Of a stretch of 39,036 nucleotides of DNA, positions 1 to 7,599 are shown one piece after another. The notes below the pieces were generated by a model. That model searched no databases and had not been told where the DNA came from. It saw only the letters and a program-made list of their open reading frames with translations. This DNA is from Desulfobacterales bacterium (GTDB taxonomy: Bacteria > Desulfobacterota > Desulfobacteria > Desulfobacterales > CAFBRK01): NCBI GenBank assembly GCA_021737185.1, contig JAIPEL010000028.1, positions 1 to 39,036 on the forward strand, in the 5' to 3' direction. The position numbers and the translations under genes were made by a program. The stretch's first letter is position 1. Each line of letters begins with the position of its first letter.

Positions 1-117
1 GCCCGGCCACTATCCAAAATTGCAGGGCATCAATCGCTGTTCGGTTCAACGGCCACTAAACTCCTCAAACAGTTTCCCGTCCTCCGGGAAGATCTCCCCA
101 CAGCCCTGACTGCAGCC

Positions 118-831
118 TTAAACTGGTGCATAATTCCGTAATTCAATAAGACCTTTTTTAAGAGCGATCTTGGTAAGCTGGGCTACGGAGGAGACTTCCA
201 GTTTATCCATGATATTGTACTTATGGCTTTCTACGGTCTTGGGGCTGATACAGAGGCGTTCTGCGATCTCCTTCGGGATTAAGCCGTCGGCCAGAAGGGC
301 GAAAACCTCTTTTTCGCGGACCGTCAGTTTTGCAATGCCGTTCTGCATCGTTCTGACCTCAGCCAGGTCTCCCATGGTCAGCACGTCCAGCTGCTCCTGG
401 AGCACCTTTCGCACGCCACTGGTGAAGTAAGTGCCCCCATCCCTGACCACTTTTACGGCCCGAACGAGTTCTTTTATGGGTTCGCGCTTGAGGATATAGG
501 CGTTTATGCCCATCCTGAAAAGCGATGTGATATATTCCCTGTCCGAATACATCGTGTAGATCAGCACATGGATCTGCTGCTTCCATGTCTTGATCTCATG
601 GGCGGCGTCGATCCCTTTCATGTTGGGCATGGAAATATCCATGATCACCATGTCGGGCTTCAGGGTTTTCACCTGTCTAACGGCTTGAAGTCCGTCCGGG
701 GCCGTTCCCACAACCTCAAGATCGGGCTCTTTTTCAAGCGCCCTCATAATCCCCTCTATAACAGCGGGGTGGTCATCCACGACAAGGATTTTTGTTTTGT
801 CGCTGCCCGAAATTGTAATTTTCTGCGCCAT
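118..831 (-). CDS. NarL/LuxR-family response regulator
   Basis: Two-component response regulator of 237 residues, expected to bind DNA in the cytoplasm when phosphorylated. The receiver domain (about 13-130) shows the acidic pair D19-D20, phospho-acceptor D65 in the stretch VIMDISMP, T93 and K115. A LuxR/GerE helix-turn-helix follows at about 168-230, with the typical LTVREKEVFALLADG and SPKTVESHKYNIMDKL motifs. The ATG at 831 has an AAGAGG ribosome site eight bases upstream. It begins 12 nt after the histidine kinase stop, so the kinase is its obvious partner in one operon. The target genes cannot be read from the window. Family and domain assignment are secure; the signal is unknown. Confidence 0.95.
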   Translation of the reverse strand: MAQKITISGSDKTKILVVDDHPAVIEGIMRALEKEPDLEVVGTAPDGLQAVRQVKTLKPDMVIMDISMPNMKGIDAAHEIKTWKQQIHVLIYTMYSDREYITSLFRMGINAYILKREPIKELVRAVKVVRDGGTYFTSGVRKVLQEQLDVLTMGDLAEVRTMQNGIAKLTVREKEVFALLADGLIPKEIAERLCISPKTVESHKYNIMDKLEVSSVAQLTKIALKKGLIELRNYAPV

Positions 832-843
832 GATGTAGGCCTC

Positions 844-2235
844 TTATTGAATCGGTATCTCCGCGGTCACCACCGTTCCCTTGCCAACCCGGGATTCGAT
901 ATGAAATGTACCGCCGGCCTGAACTGCCCTCTCATTCATGATCATAATGCCAAGCCTTTCCCTTCCGTTCTTTTCGGTTCTCATGTTTTGGTAATCGAAA
1001 CCCATGCCGTCGTCTTCTATGGCTGACAAAATGAAATGTTCATTTCCGTTCAGGTGAATATAGATATTATTTGCCCGGGCATACCTGATGCAGTTCGTCA
1101 CCGACTCCTGAACAATCCGATAGACAGTCAGGGCCTTTTCCTGGGGCACCTGCAAGGGGATCCCCTTTGTATCAAGATGAATTTTGAAATTGGATTTCTT
1201 GCTGATGTTATTCAACATGTTTTTGACGGCCGGGACCAGTCCGAGATTTTCCAATATATGCGATTTCAAGCTGCCGGCCAGGCCACTGACATAATCCATG
1301 GTTTCCGTGACGTTGATTTGGAGCTTTTCTATATCTTTCACTGTAACGGGCGTCTGCTCACTTGAATTTTGTGCCAGAAAACCAAGTTCCATATTGAGCT
1401 TTGTCAGTTTCTGTCCGAGTTCGTCATGAAGACTCATGGCGATATCCTGACGCTCCCTTTCCAGCAATTCCACAAGCTTTTTTGACAAATGTTTGCGTCG
1501 TTCCTGCTCCTTTATGATTTTCTTGCTTTTCAATTTTAGATCGGCCTCGAAGTTTTTTCGCTTTTCGATCTCCCGGCGCAATTCTTCATTCGTCTTTGAC
1601 AGTTCAGCCGTTCGCTCCTTCACCCGCCATTCGAGGTCATCATGGCTCTTTTGAAGTGTTTCCTGGGTCTGTTTGAGCTCGGTGATATCAACGATGGCAA
1701 ATTGCCAGCAACTAAAACGGCCCTGGTTATCAAGCCCGGCTCCGAGATCAAGATGGAAATGGCGGATGCGGTCATCTTTTCCGAAAAGCCGCAGATCCAA
1801 GCTCTCCCTGGCGGCTTTGGCGCCGGATTCACTGCTCTTTTTTATTTTCGCAAAATAGGCGGGCAGGTCCTCCGGATAAACCCGGCTCGAAAATGTTTGC
1901 CCCACCAGGAAGCGCCCGGGTCTTTGCAGCAGGTCGGCAGCGGCGGCATTTGCCTTTTCGATCGTTCCGGTTTTGTCCAGGGTCACAAAACCGACCGGGG
2001 CGAATTCGTAAAATGCGGAGTATTCGTCACGGGCGGTTTCAAGATTTCTGGCGGTTCGCCGCAGGGCCTCGTTCTGCAGATCGAGCTCCACTTGGTGAAC
2101 CTCAAGCTCTTGGAGAACATCTAAAAGATCATGATCCGTTGTATCGGTTCCTTTGCCTTCTGTCTCTTTCAGGATGGTCTCGGCACGCTGCCGCAGCCTG
2201 GCGAACGCCTTTTTGGAGGAGTCTTTTTTGATCAT
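844..2235 (-). CDS. PAS-domain sensor histidine kinase, HisKA_3 (NarX/DegS) type
   Basis: Sensor kinase of 463 residues without membrane segments, so a cytoplasmic sensor. An N-terminal helical stretch (35-70) leads into a PAS domain (about 70-188), then a long coiled coil (190-260). The dimerisation/phosphoacceptor site is H270 in SLHDELGQ, the HisKA_3 signature. The HATPase domain has an N-box (IVQESVTN, N381) and a G-box (IEDDGMGFD, about 406-414). The ATG at 2235 overlaps the TGA of the upstream CheR-PAS gene by 4 bp, indicating translational coupling; a longer in-frame extension upstream lies inside that gene and is not used. It should phosphorylate the response regulator at 118-831. The CheB/CheR proteins upstream may modulate it, as in fused CheB-CheR-PAS-kinase proteins; that is inference. 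Confidence 0.93.
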   Translation of the reverse strand: MIKKDSSKKAFARLRQRAETILKETEGKGTDTTDHDLLDVLQELEVHQVELDLQNEALRRTARNLETARDEYSAFYEFAPVGFVTLDKTGTIEKANAAAADLLQRPGRFLVGQTFSSRVYPEDLPAYFAKIKKSSESGAKAARESLDLRLFGKDDRIRHFHLDLGAGLDNQGRFSCWQFAIVDITELKQTQETLQKSHDDLEWRVKERTAELSKTNEELRREIEKRKNFEADLKLKSKKIIKEQERRKHLSKKLVELLERERQDIAMSLHDELGQKLTKLNMELGFLAQNSSEQTPVTVKDIEKLQINVTETMDYVSGLAGSLKSHILENLGLVPAVKNMLNNISKKSNFKIHLDTKGIPLQVPQEKALTVYRIVQESVTNCIRYARANNIYIHLNGNEHFILSAIEDDGMGFDYQNMRTEKNGRERLGIMIMNERAVQAGGTFHIESRVGKGTVVTAEIPIQ

Positions 2236-4079
2236 GGGTCCTCTTGTCCCCCCAACCGCCCGATCTCTGCCTGGGCCTTTTTCTGGGCATCGATATTGAT
2301 AAAGGTGAGCACCGTCCCCTCGATCCGGTTGCCCTTGTTGCGGTGAATCATGATGCACATCCGGTACCAGTGCCCGTCCCGGGTTTGGACTTCGTCTTCG
2401 ACGGCGGAACGCGTGTCGGCCACCGACTTGACCCTTTGCGGCAGATCGTCGATTTTGAGGTTGTGGGAGATATGCGAGATGGGCCGGCCGATATCGGTTT
2501 CAATCAGGTTGATCAGGCCGGCGGCCTCCGGGGTGAACCGTTTGACGGTAAGATCGTTGTTCAAAAACACGATGGCGATTTTCGTGCTGTTCAATACATG
2601 GGTGATGGAAAGGTAGGCTTCGGAAAGCGCTTCATTCTTGTTTTGCAGCTCGGCGTTTACCGTATTGAGCTCCTCGTTCAGCGACTGAAGCTCTTCCCTT
2701 GAGGACTCGAGCTCCTCGTTGGTGCTCTGAAGCTCCTCGTTGGTCGAGCGCAGGTCTTCGTTCGACGCTCTAAGCTCTTCCAGGGCGCTTTTGTAGTCCT
2801 CCTGGATCTTCATCAGTTCCTGTTCAAGCTCCCTGTTCCGCCGGGGCTCAGGGTCGAATTCACCTTCTTCAGGCCCATTTGCGGCGGATGTTTCAGAAGG
2901 CCCCCTGCTTTCTTCGAAAAGGATCATGAAGGTGTTTTCAAGCGGCGGCGGTTCGCTCAGAGGGGTTACCGTCAGATCGATCTCCTCAAATTTGCTGTCG
3001 GTCTTGACCCGCACCCGGGGCCGGCGGATTTCCTTTTTTGAAGCAGACGCCCGGCGCAGAGCGGAGGAGAGGTCAAATTGAAGCCCTTCCCGGGCCATGC
3101 TTGAAACATCGAGGTCCTGCGGGCCCTCGGGAAGCTCCAGGTACTTGCCGGTCCTGCCGTGGACATGGATAATCCGTCCGGCCTGGTCGACGATCATGCA
3201 GCTCGGGGTGTGTTTTTTCAGCAGGAGCCGTTCGATGGCCCGGGCGATGTCCGAAGATTCCGGCGGTTTTCCACGGCTGCCGGGGAGAATGTATTGAGCC
3301 CGTTGTTCCGGCCTTCTTTCTCTGACGGGAAATTCGATTGCCGGCCGCGCGGCGGCGGGGCCCTCTTTTTTCTGATATATGCTGTGTCTCTTGTCCAGCT
3401 TGTTGAAAAACCCGCCAAAACCGCCGGTGCTTTCCGAGGAACCCAAAACCAGCAGGCCTTCCGGTTTCAGGCTGTAGTGCAGAATGGAGATCAGCCGTTT
3501 TTGCGCCTCGGGCTCGAGGTAAATCAGCAGATTGCGGCAAAACAAAAGGTCGAGTTGTGTAAACGGGGGATCCCGAAGGATGTCCTGAACGGCAAACACC
3601 ACCGGTTCTCTGATCGCTTTTTCAACCCGGTACCGGTCCCCGTCCCTGGAAAAAAACCGCTGGAGACGCTCCGGGCTCATTTGCGCGGCGATGTTTTGAA
3701 GATAGACGCCCTGCCGGGCTTTTTCGATGGTATTCGGATCGATATCGGTGCCGAAGAGCTGTACCGGGCATTGTATCCCGTGCTCTTCGAAATATTCGCA
3801 GATGACCATGGCAGCGGAGTAGACCTCTTCTCCGGTGGCACAGCCCGCAAACCAGGCGCGCAGGTCCGTATTCTCATCCCGGCGGGAAAATAAAGCCGGA
3901 AGCGCTTTTTCCTTTAAGAAGATAAAGTTTTCCGGATCCCTGAAAAACTCGGTCACCCCGATCAGAAGGTCCTGGAAAAGCGCCTCGCTTTCCTGGTCGT
4001 TGCGGCGGAGATAATCGAGGTATTCGGCGGCGGTTTTACTGCGGGTCACGCTCATGCGCCGCTCGATGCGCCGGATCAA
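2232..4079 (-). CDS. CheR-type methyltransferase with coiled coil and PAS domain (C-terminal half of a split CheB-CheR hybrid)
   Basis: SAM-dependent protein-glutamate methyltransferase of the CheR family, 615 residues from the TTG at 4079. Motifs include the SAM-binding AWFAGCATGEEVYSAAM, the acidic FGTDIDPN and LDLLFCRNLLIYL. A long Glu/Asn-rich coiled coil follows (repeats such as STNEELQSTNEELESSREEL), the hallmark linker of CheB-CheR hybrids, then a PAS domain (about the last 120 residues). The TTG start is probably not real: upstream in the same frame, from 4163, sit another 28 residues (QIPKSLHQIIQLL..., then FSHYKKNT) that belong to the CheR N-terminal helical domain. They are cut off from CheB only by the G9 tract at 4179-4187. 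The 3' end overlaps the kinase start by 4 bp. Confidence 0.9.
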   Translation of the reverse strand: MIRRIERRMSVTRSKTAAEYLDYLRRNDQESEALFQDLLIGVTEFFRDPENFIFLKEKALPALFSRRDENTDLRAWFAGCATGEEVYSAAMVICEYFEEHGIQCPVQLFGTDIDPNTIEKARQGVYLQNIAAQMSPERLQRFFSRDGDRYRVEKAIREPVVFAVQDILRDPPFTQLDLLFCRNLLIYLEPEAQKRLISILHYSLKPEGLLVLGSSESTGGFGGFFNKLDKRHSIYQKKEGPAAARPAIEFPVRERRPEQRAQYILPGSRGKPPESSDIARAIERLLLKKHTPSCMIVDQAGRIIHVHGRTGKYLELPEGPQDLDVSSMAREGLQFDLSSALRRASASKKEIRRPRVRVKTDSKFEEIDLTVTPLSEPPPLENTFMILFEESRGPSETSAANGPEEGEFDPEPRRNRELEQELMKIQEDYKSALEELRASNEDLRSTNEELQSTNEELESSREELQSLNEELNTVNAELQNKNEALSEAYLSITHVLNSTKIAIVFLNNDLTVKRFTPEAAGLINLIETDIGRPISHISHNLKIDDLPQRVKSVADTRSAVEDEVQTRDGHWYRMCIMIHRNKGNRIEGTVLTFINIDAQKKAQAEIGRLGGQEDP

Positions 4080-4846
4080 GGTGTTTTTTTTGTAATGGGA
4101 AAAATCGTGCCCGGTGTTTTCGGCAAGGAGCTGAATGATCTGGTGTAGGGATTTCGGGATTTGTTTGCCGTCTCTACGCCCCCCCCCGCGGCCTCGGCAG
4201 GATCTTGGAAGGTGACGGGATGCTCGAAATAGTCGATCAACCGCCCGGGCATGCGGCCCGGTTCCAGAACAAAATCGACCACCCCGGTTTCAATGGCGCT
4301 TTGAGGCATCCCGAAATGCCCCGCCGAGCTTTTCGTTTCGGCGAGGGTCACCCCCCCGGCTTCCTTGATCAACCGCAGGCCATGGGTTCCGTCTGTGCCC
4401 GTTCCGGATAAAATAGCACAGCCCGAGCGCTTTCCCCGGGCATTGGAAAGCGATTCCAAAAAACGATCGATGCGAAGGTGCAGGCCGTCTTTTCGTTCTA
4501 TGTTTTTCAGGTGAAATTTCCCCCGGTCGATGACAAGATCCCTGTTCGACGGGGGCAGATAGACCGTGTTCTGCTCGGGAACCATGGCCTCTTCGATGAT
4601 GATTACCGGTATCCCGGACTTTCTTCTCAGAATATCCGGCAGGAGGCTGGTCCGATCCGGGTCTGTGTGCGAGATGACCACAAACGCCATGCCCATTTGA
4701 TCCGGCACATTGGACAGAAAAGCCTCCAGAGACTTTAACCCCCCCGCCGATGCCCCCAGGCACACGATGGGAAACAGGTCTTTTTCGGTTCGCGTTTTAC
4801 CGGAGTCCTTCATTTTCCGTGAGCCGGTCCCAGTGATTTTTGTCAT
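4076..4846 (-). CDS. CheB-type protein-glutamate methylesterase (N-terminal half of split CheB-CheR hybrid)
   Basis: Methylesterase domain without a receiver domain, as in the N-terminal part of CheB-CheR hybrids. From the ATG at 4846 the catalytic triad is visible: S33 in LGASAGGLKSLE, H60 in VVISHTDPDR and D152 in LSGTGTDGTHG. The last ~28 residues (from about NKSRNPYT) are out-of-frame translation of the CheR N-terminus and have no family character. They arise after the G9 tract at 4179-4187. The start at 4846 follows a weak GGATGGG; 4813 is an alternative. It is the first gene of the minus-strand signalling operon. The biological unit is probably one ~900-residue CheB-CheR-PAS protein. 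Confidence 0.88.
   Translation of the reverse strand: MTKITGTGSRKMKDSGKTRTEKDLFPIVCLGASAGGLKSLEAFLSNVPDQMGMAFVVISHTDPDRTSLLPDILRRKSGIPVIIIEEAMVPEQNTVYLPPSNRDLVIDRGKFHLKNIERKDGLHLRIDRFLESLSNARGKRSGCAILSGTGTDGTHGLRLIKEAGGVTLAETKSSAGHFGMPQSAIETGVVDFVLEPGRMPGRLIDYFEHPVTFQDPAEAAGGGVETANKSRNPYTRSFSSLPKTPGTIFPITKKTP
4179..4187 (-). repeat. G9 homopolymer (C9 on plus strand) at the CheB/CheR junction
   Basis: Nine consecutive C on the plus strand, read as G9 in the coding direction, lie exactly where CheB changes into the linker of CheR. With nine G the CheB frame runs on into about 28 out-of-family residues and stops at 4076. With ten (or seven) G the CheB frame would continue as GGGRRDGKQIPKSLHQ straight into CheR. 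With eight it hits a TAG at once. This is either a slippage-prone contingency tract or an indel error in the assembly. Confidence 0.85.
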
Positions 4847-5137
4847 GACCCATCCGCAAAATTCGTTTTGAAATCGGTGTTGGCGGGAAAACCGGTCCGG
4901 CGGATCCACCCGGCAAGTTCTTGTGCAAGAATTTATATCCGCCTCGTTTGACCGATTATATCGCAAAAAAATCCACGCTCTGAGCTAAGTATATGGTATG
5001 ACGAGGGCATTCGAACAGGGGTCCGGATACATCTGCGGAGGCAACCAATAAAAAGGCCTCGGACCGTCAGGAATAAGGGCGTCAGTTTTTCTTGCGCCTT
5101 GCTCGCTAAAAGTAGGTTATCATATCACGGTATATCC
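4847..5137. promoter_or_regulatory. divergent intergenic region between cheB and the P-loop/mscS pair
   Basis: A 291-bp spacer between two outward-facing operons, so it should carry both promoters. On the minus strand a TATAAT hexamer is present (plus-strand attata at 4955-4960) in an AT-rich patch, a plausible -10 box for the signalling operon, but I see no convincing -35. No clear promoter is visible on the plus strand. No gene is seen here. Confidence 0.3.
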
Positions 5138-6373
5138 ATGACTGAAAACGCAAAAAAACAACCGATCTGGCAATTCATTCCCCTGGAGCAGTACCGGGTG
5201 CCCGCCGACACCGTGCAGCAGACCGTATCGACCCGATTTGCCGGTTTCTGGCGCAAGCTGGGTCTGCCGGAAAAAAAGAAGGCGGCGGCGACGGGCAAAG
5301 AGCGTGACCTGCAGGCGCTGCCGAAAAAGATCCTGCAGGCGGCTTTCCCAAGACCCGGCTGGCAAGATGCGGCAGCCGCGCTCAAACACGCCTTGAAAGA
5401 GACATCTTCCGGGCGAAACGGCGGGCCGGTCATCGCCGTTGTCGGGGCTCCGTTCTCCGGGCAGGCCGAAGCGCTGGTCCTCCTGGCCAGGGCCGCCGGA
5501 TGGCCGATTATCCCGCCTCCGACCTTCAAGCAGGTGCTGAAATCCGACCGCACCTGGCTCGATTTTCCCTCCCGCTCGCAATCCCCGTGGGTCATGCCCC
5601 GGCTGGAAAAAACCTTTCTGCGGCATGAAAAAGGCCTGCACCTGGTTCGACGGCTGCTGGCAGACGCCGTCTCGGGACGTTTTGGCAGGGGAATCATCGG
5701 CTGCGGCAGCTGGGGCTGGACTTACCTGCAAAAAATCTCAGCCGAAGCCGAGGTTTTCCCCGCAATTACCTCACAGGCCTTGGATGCGCTATCACTGCAG
5801 CAATGGTTCCTTACACTCGCGCAAAAAAACAGCCCACCGGCGTCCTTCCGATTTACCTTGGCAGGGGAGGAAGTGGATCTTCTTTCTCCTTTTTCATCCG
5901 CAGAAAAAAGCAGCAGCAAAGGGCGCAGCGACGATTTTTTCATCCACCTGGCCGCCCACAGCCGGGGAATCGCCGGAGTCGCCTGGTCTGTATGGCGAAG
6001 CGGCCTTCGGAAAAAACCAGAAGATGCATCAAAGGGAGCCGGAGATGTCCCTGCCGGACCGAAGGGGGCCGATTCGGCTGCCGTAATCCCGGTGCTGCCG
6101 TGGAGCGAGCTTTCGCTTCCTTCGATGCCGTCGGTGGACCGCCCGGCGGGCTCTTTTCTCCTTCACGCGCTGCTGATCCACGGCGGCCTGCCGGGAGACC
6201 TTCTGCCGGCGATTTTGCCCATCGGCAAAGACCTCATCGTCAAAACACTGCTTCAGCTTCGGTCGGCCGGCATTGTCGACCATCGAAACAGGGGCTGGCG
6301 AGTTTCGCCGCTGGCCTATCCGGCCGCGCGATCCTATCTTCGGGATGAAAACTACCTGACGGATTCGATATAG
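5138..6373 (+). CDS. uncharacterised protein with degenerate P-loop, translationally coupled to MscS
   Basis: A 411-residue protein I cannot assign to a named family. The N-terminal ~95 residues are basic. At 98-110 a strand-loop-helix reading VIAVVGAPFSGQAEALV resembles a Walker A region, but the Lys-Ser/Thr is replaced by Gln-Ala, so ATP hydrolysis is doubtful. A segment GIIGCGSWGWTYL and the later FFIHLAAHSRGIAGVAWSVW look like later parts of an AAA/STAND-like ATPase fold. The C-terminus (about 350-410) looks like a winged helix (KTLLQLRSAGIVDHRNRGWR). There is no signal peptide or membrane segment. The ATG at 5138 is chosen over 5099, which adds unlike residues. Its TAG stop lies within the TAGGAGAC ribosome site of mscS, so the two are coupled; a regulatory role toward the channel is inference. 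Confidence 0.7.
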   Translation: MTENAKKQPIWQFIPLEQYRVPADTVQQTVSTRFAGFWRKLGLPEKKKAAATGKERDLQALPKKILQAAFPRPGWQDAAAALKHALKETSSGRNGGPVIAVVGAPFSGQAEALVLLARAAGWPIIPPPTFKQVLKSDRTWLDFPSRSQSPWVMPRLEKTFLRHEKGLHLVRRLLADAVSGRFGRGIIGCGSWGWTYLQKISAEAEVFPAITSQALDALSLQQWFLTLAQKNSPPASFRFTLAGEEVDLLSPFSSAEKSSSKGRSDDFFIHLAAHSRGIAGVAWSVWRSGLRKKPEDASKGAGDVPAGPKGADSAAVIPVLPWSELSLPSMPSVDRPAGSFLLHALLIHGGLPGDLLPAILPIGKDLIVKTLLQLRSAGIVDHRNRGWRVSPLAYPAARSYLRDENYLTDSI

Positions 6374-6384
6374 GAGACGGCTCG

Positions 6385-7191
6385 ATGAACGGCAAGTCGT
6401 TGTCTGAAATCGTCACTCTTTCCTGGGAAAGCCTCTTTCAGATCCTCTTGATCATCGCGGCCTCCTGGGTGTTTATCGTCGTTGTCAAAAAGACGCTTCC
6501 CCGCCTGGCGGAGCGGTTTTCCGGCAGCCAGCGGCAGTACCTGCTCGGCTCTGTGCAATTGATCCGGCTGCTGGTGATATTGATAGCTGTTTTGCTGATC
6601 ATCCCCCGGGTGGTCGAACCTTCTTTCCAGAATTTGTTCGCCCTTCTCGGCGGCCTGGGTCTTGCCCTCGGTTTCGCATTCAAGGACTACGCCAGCAGCC
6701 TGACAGCCGGTCTGGTGGCGGCCTATGAAAACCCTTACCGGATGGGAGACTGGATCGAAGTCGACGGCACCTACGGAGAGGTCACCGCCATTGGGATGCG
6801 CGCCGTGGAGATCGTCACCCCCGACGATACCAAGGTGGTCATCCCTCACCAGAAACTCTGGAACAGCCTGGTGAAAAACAGCAACAACGGAACCTCGTTT
6901 CTACAGTGCACGGCCGATTTCTACCTTCATCCGGAGCACAGCCCGCGAAAGATCAGGCAGGTGTTGACCGACGTGGCCATGACCAGTCCGTTTCTGAATT
7001 TGCAGCGGCCGGTTTCGGTGGTCGTCTCCGAAACGCCCTGGGCCACCCATTACCGGCTCAAGGCCTACCCGGCCGACCCTAGGGACCAGTTTCAGTTTGT
7101 TTCGGACCTCACTGCGCGGGCCAAACCGCTTCTGTTGCAATCAGGAGCGCAGTTTGCCGCCGTCCCGCCCTTCGCAATCCGTACCGGATGA
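6385..7191 (+). CDS. small-conductance mechanosensitive channel (MscS family)
   Basis: Inner-membrane MscS-type channel of 268 residues that opens under membrane tension to release solutes. Membrane helices are at about 17-36, 54-74 and 82-112. The third is the pore helix, with the Gly/Ala-packed GGLGLALGFAFKDYASSL motif. It is followed by the beta-domain signature NPYRMGDWIEVDGTYGEV and VVIPHQKLWNSLV. Length is close to the E. coli MscS size. Translation is coupled to the upstream P-loop-like gene (11 nt gap with AGGAG at the preceding stop). The last codons overlap a remnant of a cation-diffusion-facilitator protein in another frame. Confidence 0.93.
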   Translation: MNGKSLSEIVTLSWESLFQILLIIAASWVFIVVVKKTLPRLAERFSGSQRQYLLGSVQLIRLLVILIAVLLIIPRVVEPSFQNLFALLGGLGLALGFAFKDYASSLTAGLVAAYENPYRMGDWIEVDGTYGEVTAIGMRAVEIVTPDDTKVVIPHQKLWNSLVKNSNNGTSFLQCTADFYLHPEHSPRKIRQVLTDVAMTSPFLNLQRPVSVVVSETPWATHYRLKAYPADPRDQFQFVSDLTARAKPLLLQSGAQFAAVPPFAIRTG

Positions 7192-7351
7192 CATCCTCGT
7201 CAACATGGACGTGGAGTTCCAGAATGGCCTTTCAACAAATCAGGTAGAAGAAGCGATCGCGGTGATTGGGAAAGAGATCAGAGAGGGCATTTCGGCCATA
7301 CGCAAGGTCTTTATCGAAGCGCTGGCCATTCGAAAAGTCATCGCAAAATAA
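7183..7351 (+). pseudogene. remnant of a CDF cation transporter C-terminal domain
   Basis: In a frame different from mscS, from about 7183, the translation PDDILVNMDVEFQNGLSTNQ followed by VEEAIAVIGKEIRE and IRKVFIEA reads like the cytoplasmic C-terminal domain of cation-diffusion-facilitator efflux proteins (pattern D-x-hydrophobic-x-V-F-x-x-x-L-s-x-x-x-V-e-x-x-I). Only about 55 residues remain, with no membrane part and no start of its own. It is best read as a gene fragment left by a deletion that placed mscS next to it. The call is by pattern recognition and moderately certain. Confidence 0.5.
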
Positions 7352-7599
7352 ACCGGTCATTCCCTATGGGCGCAACGGATTTTGCAAAACGCTATGCTGC
7401 TTTGCTGAATTCCATAAGGTAGATGACTCGCCCAAAGCACTCTGACCTGGAAGTCCGGGGTGCCTCGGAGTTTGCCGGGCTTCAGACGTTGGACAGATTC
7501 GGCATTCCTGCCTGTTTCAAGCTGGCCTCGCAAGGACTACCATTAGTGCTCGGTTTTAAGCCTAAGTACAACCCACAAGATGCTGTATTCGAGGCTCGG

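Noticed and set aside
1..117. Hairpin TTCCCG...CGGGAA near 74-91 as a terminator of the response regulator operon
   Set aside because: There is no U tract on the minus-strand side and the stem is only 6 bp; nothing else can be supported in this stretch.
2236..2358. Longer start for the histidine kinase
   Set aside because: The extra residues are out-of-frame translation of the PAS end of the CheR gene; the ATGA overlap start at 2235 is supported.
7352..7599. Possible gene between the CDF remnant and the aldehyde dehydrogenase
   Set aside because: Translations on both strands show no family character and no good ribosome site; it is treated as non-coding.
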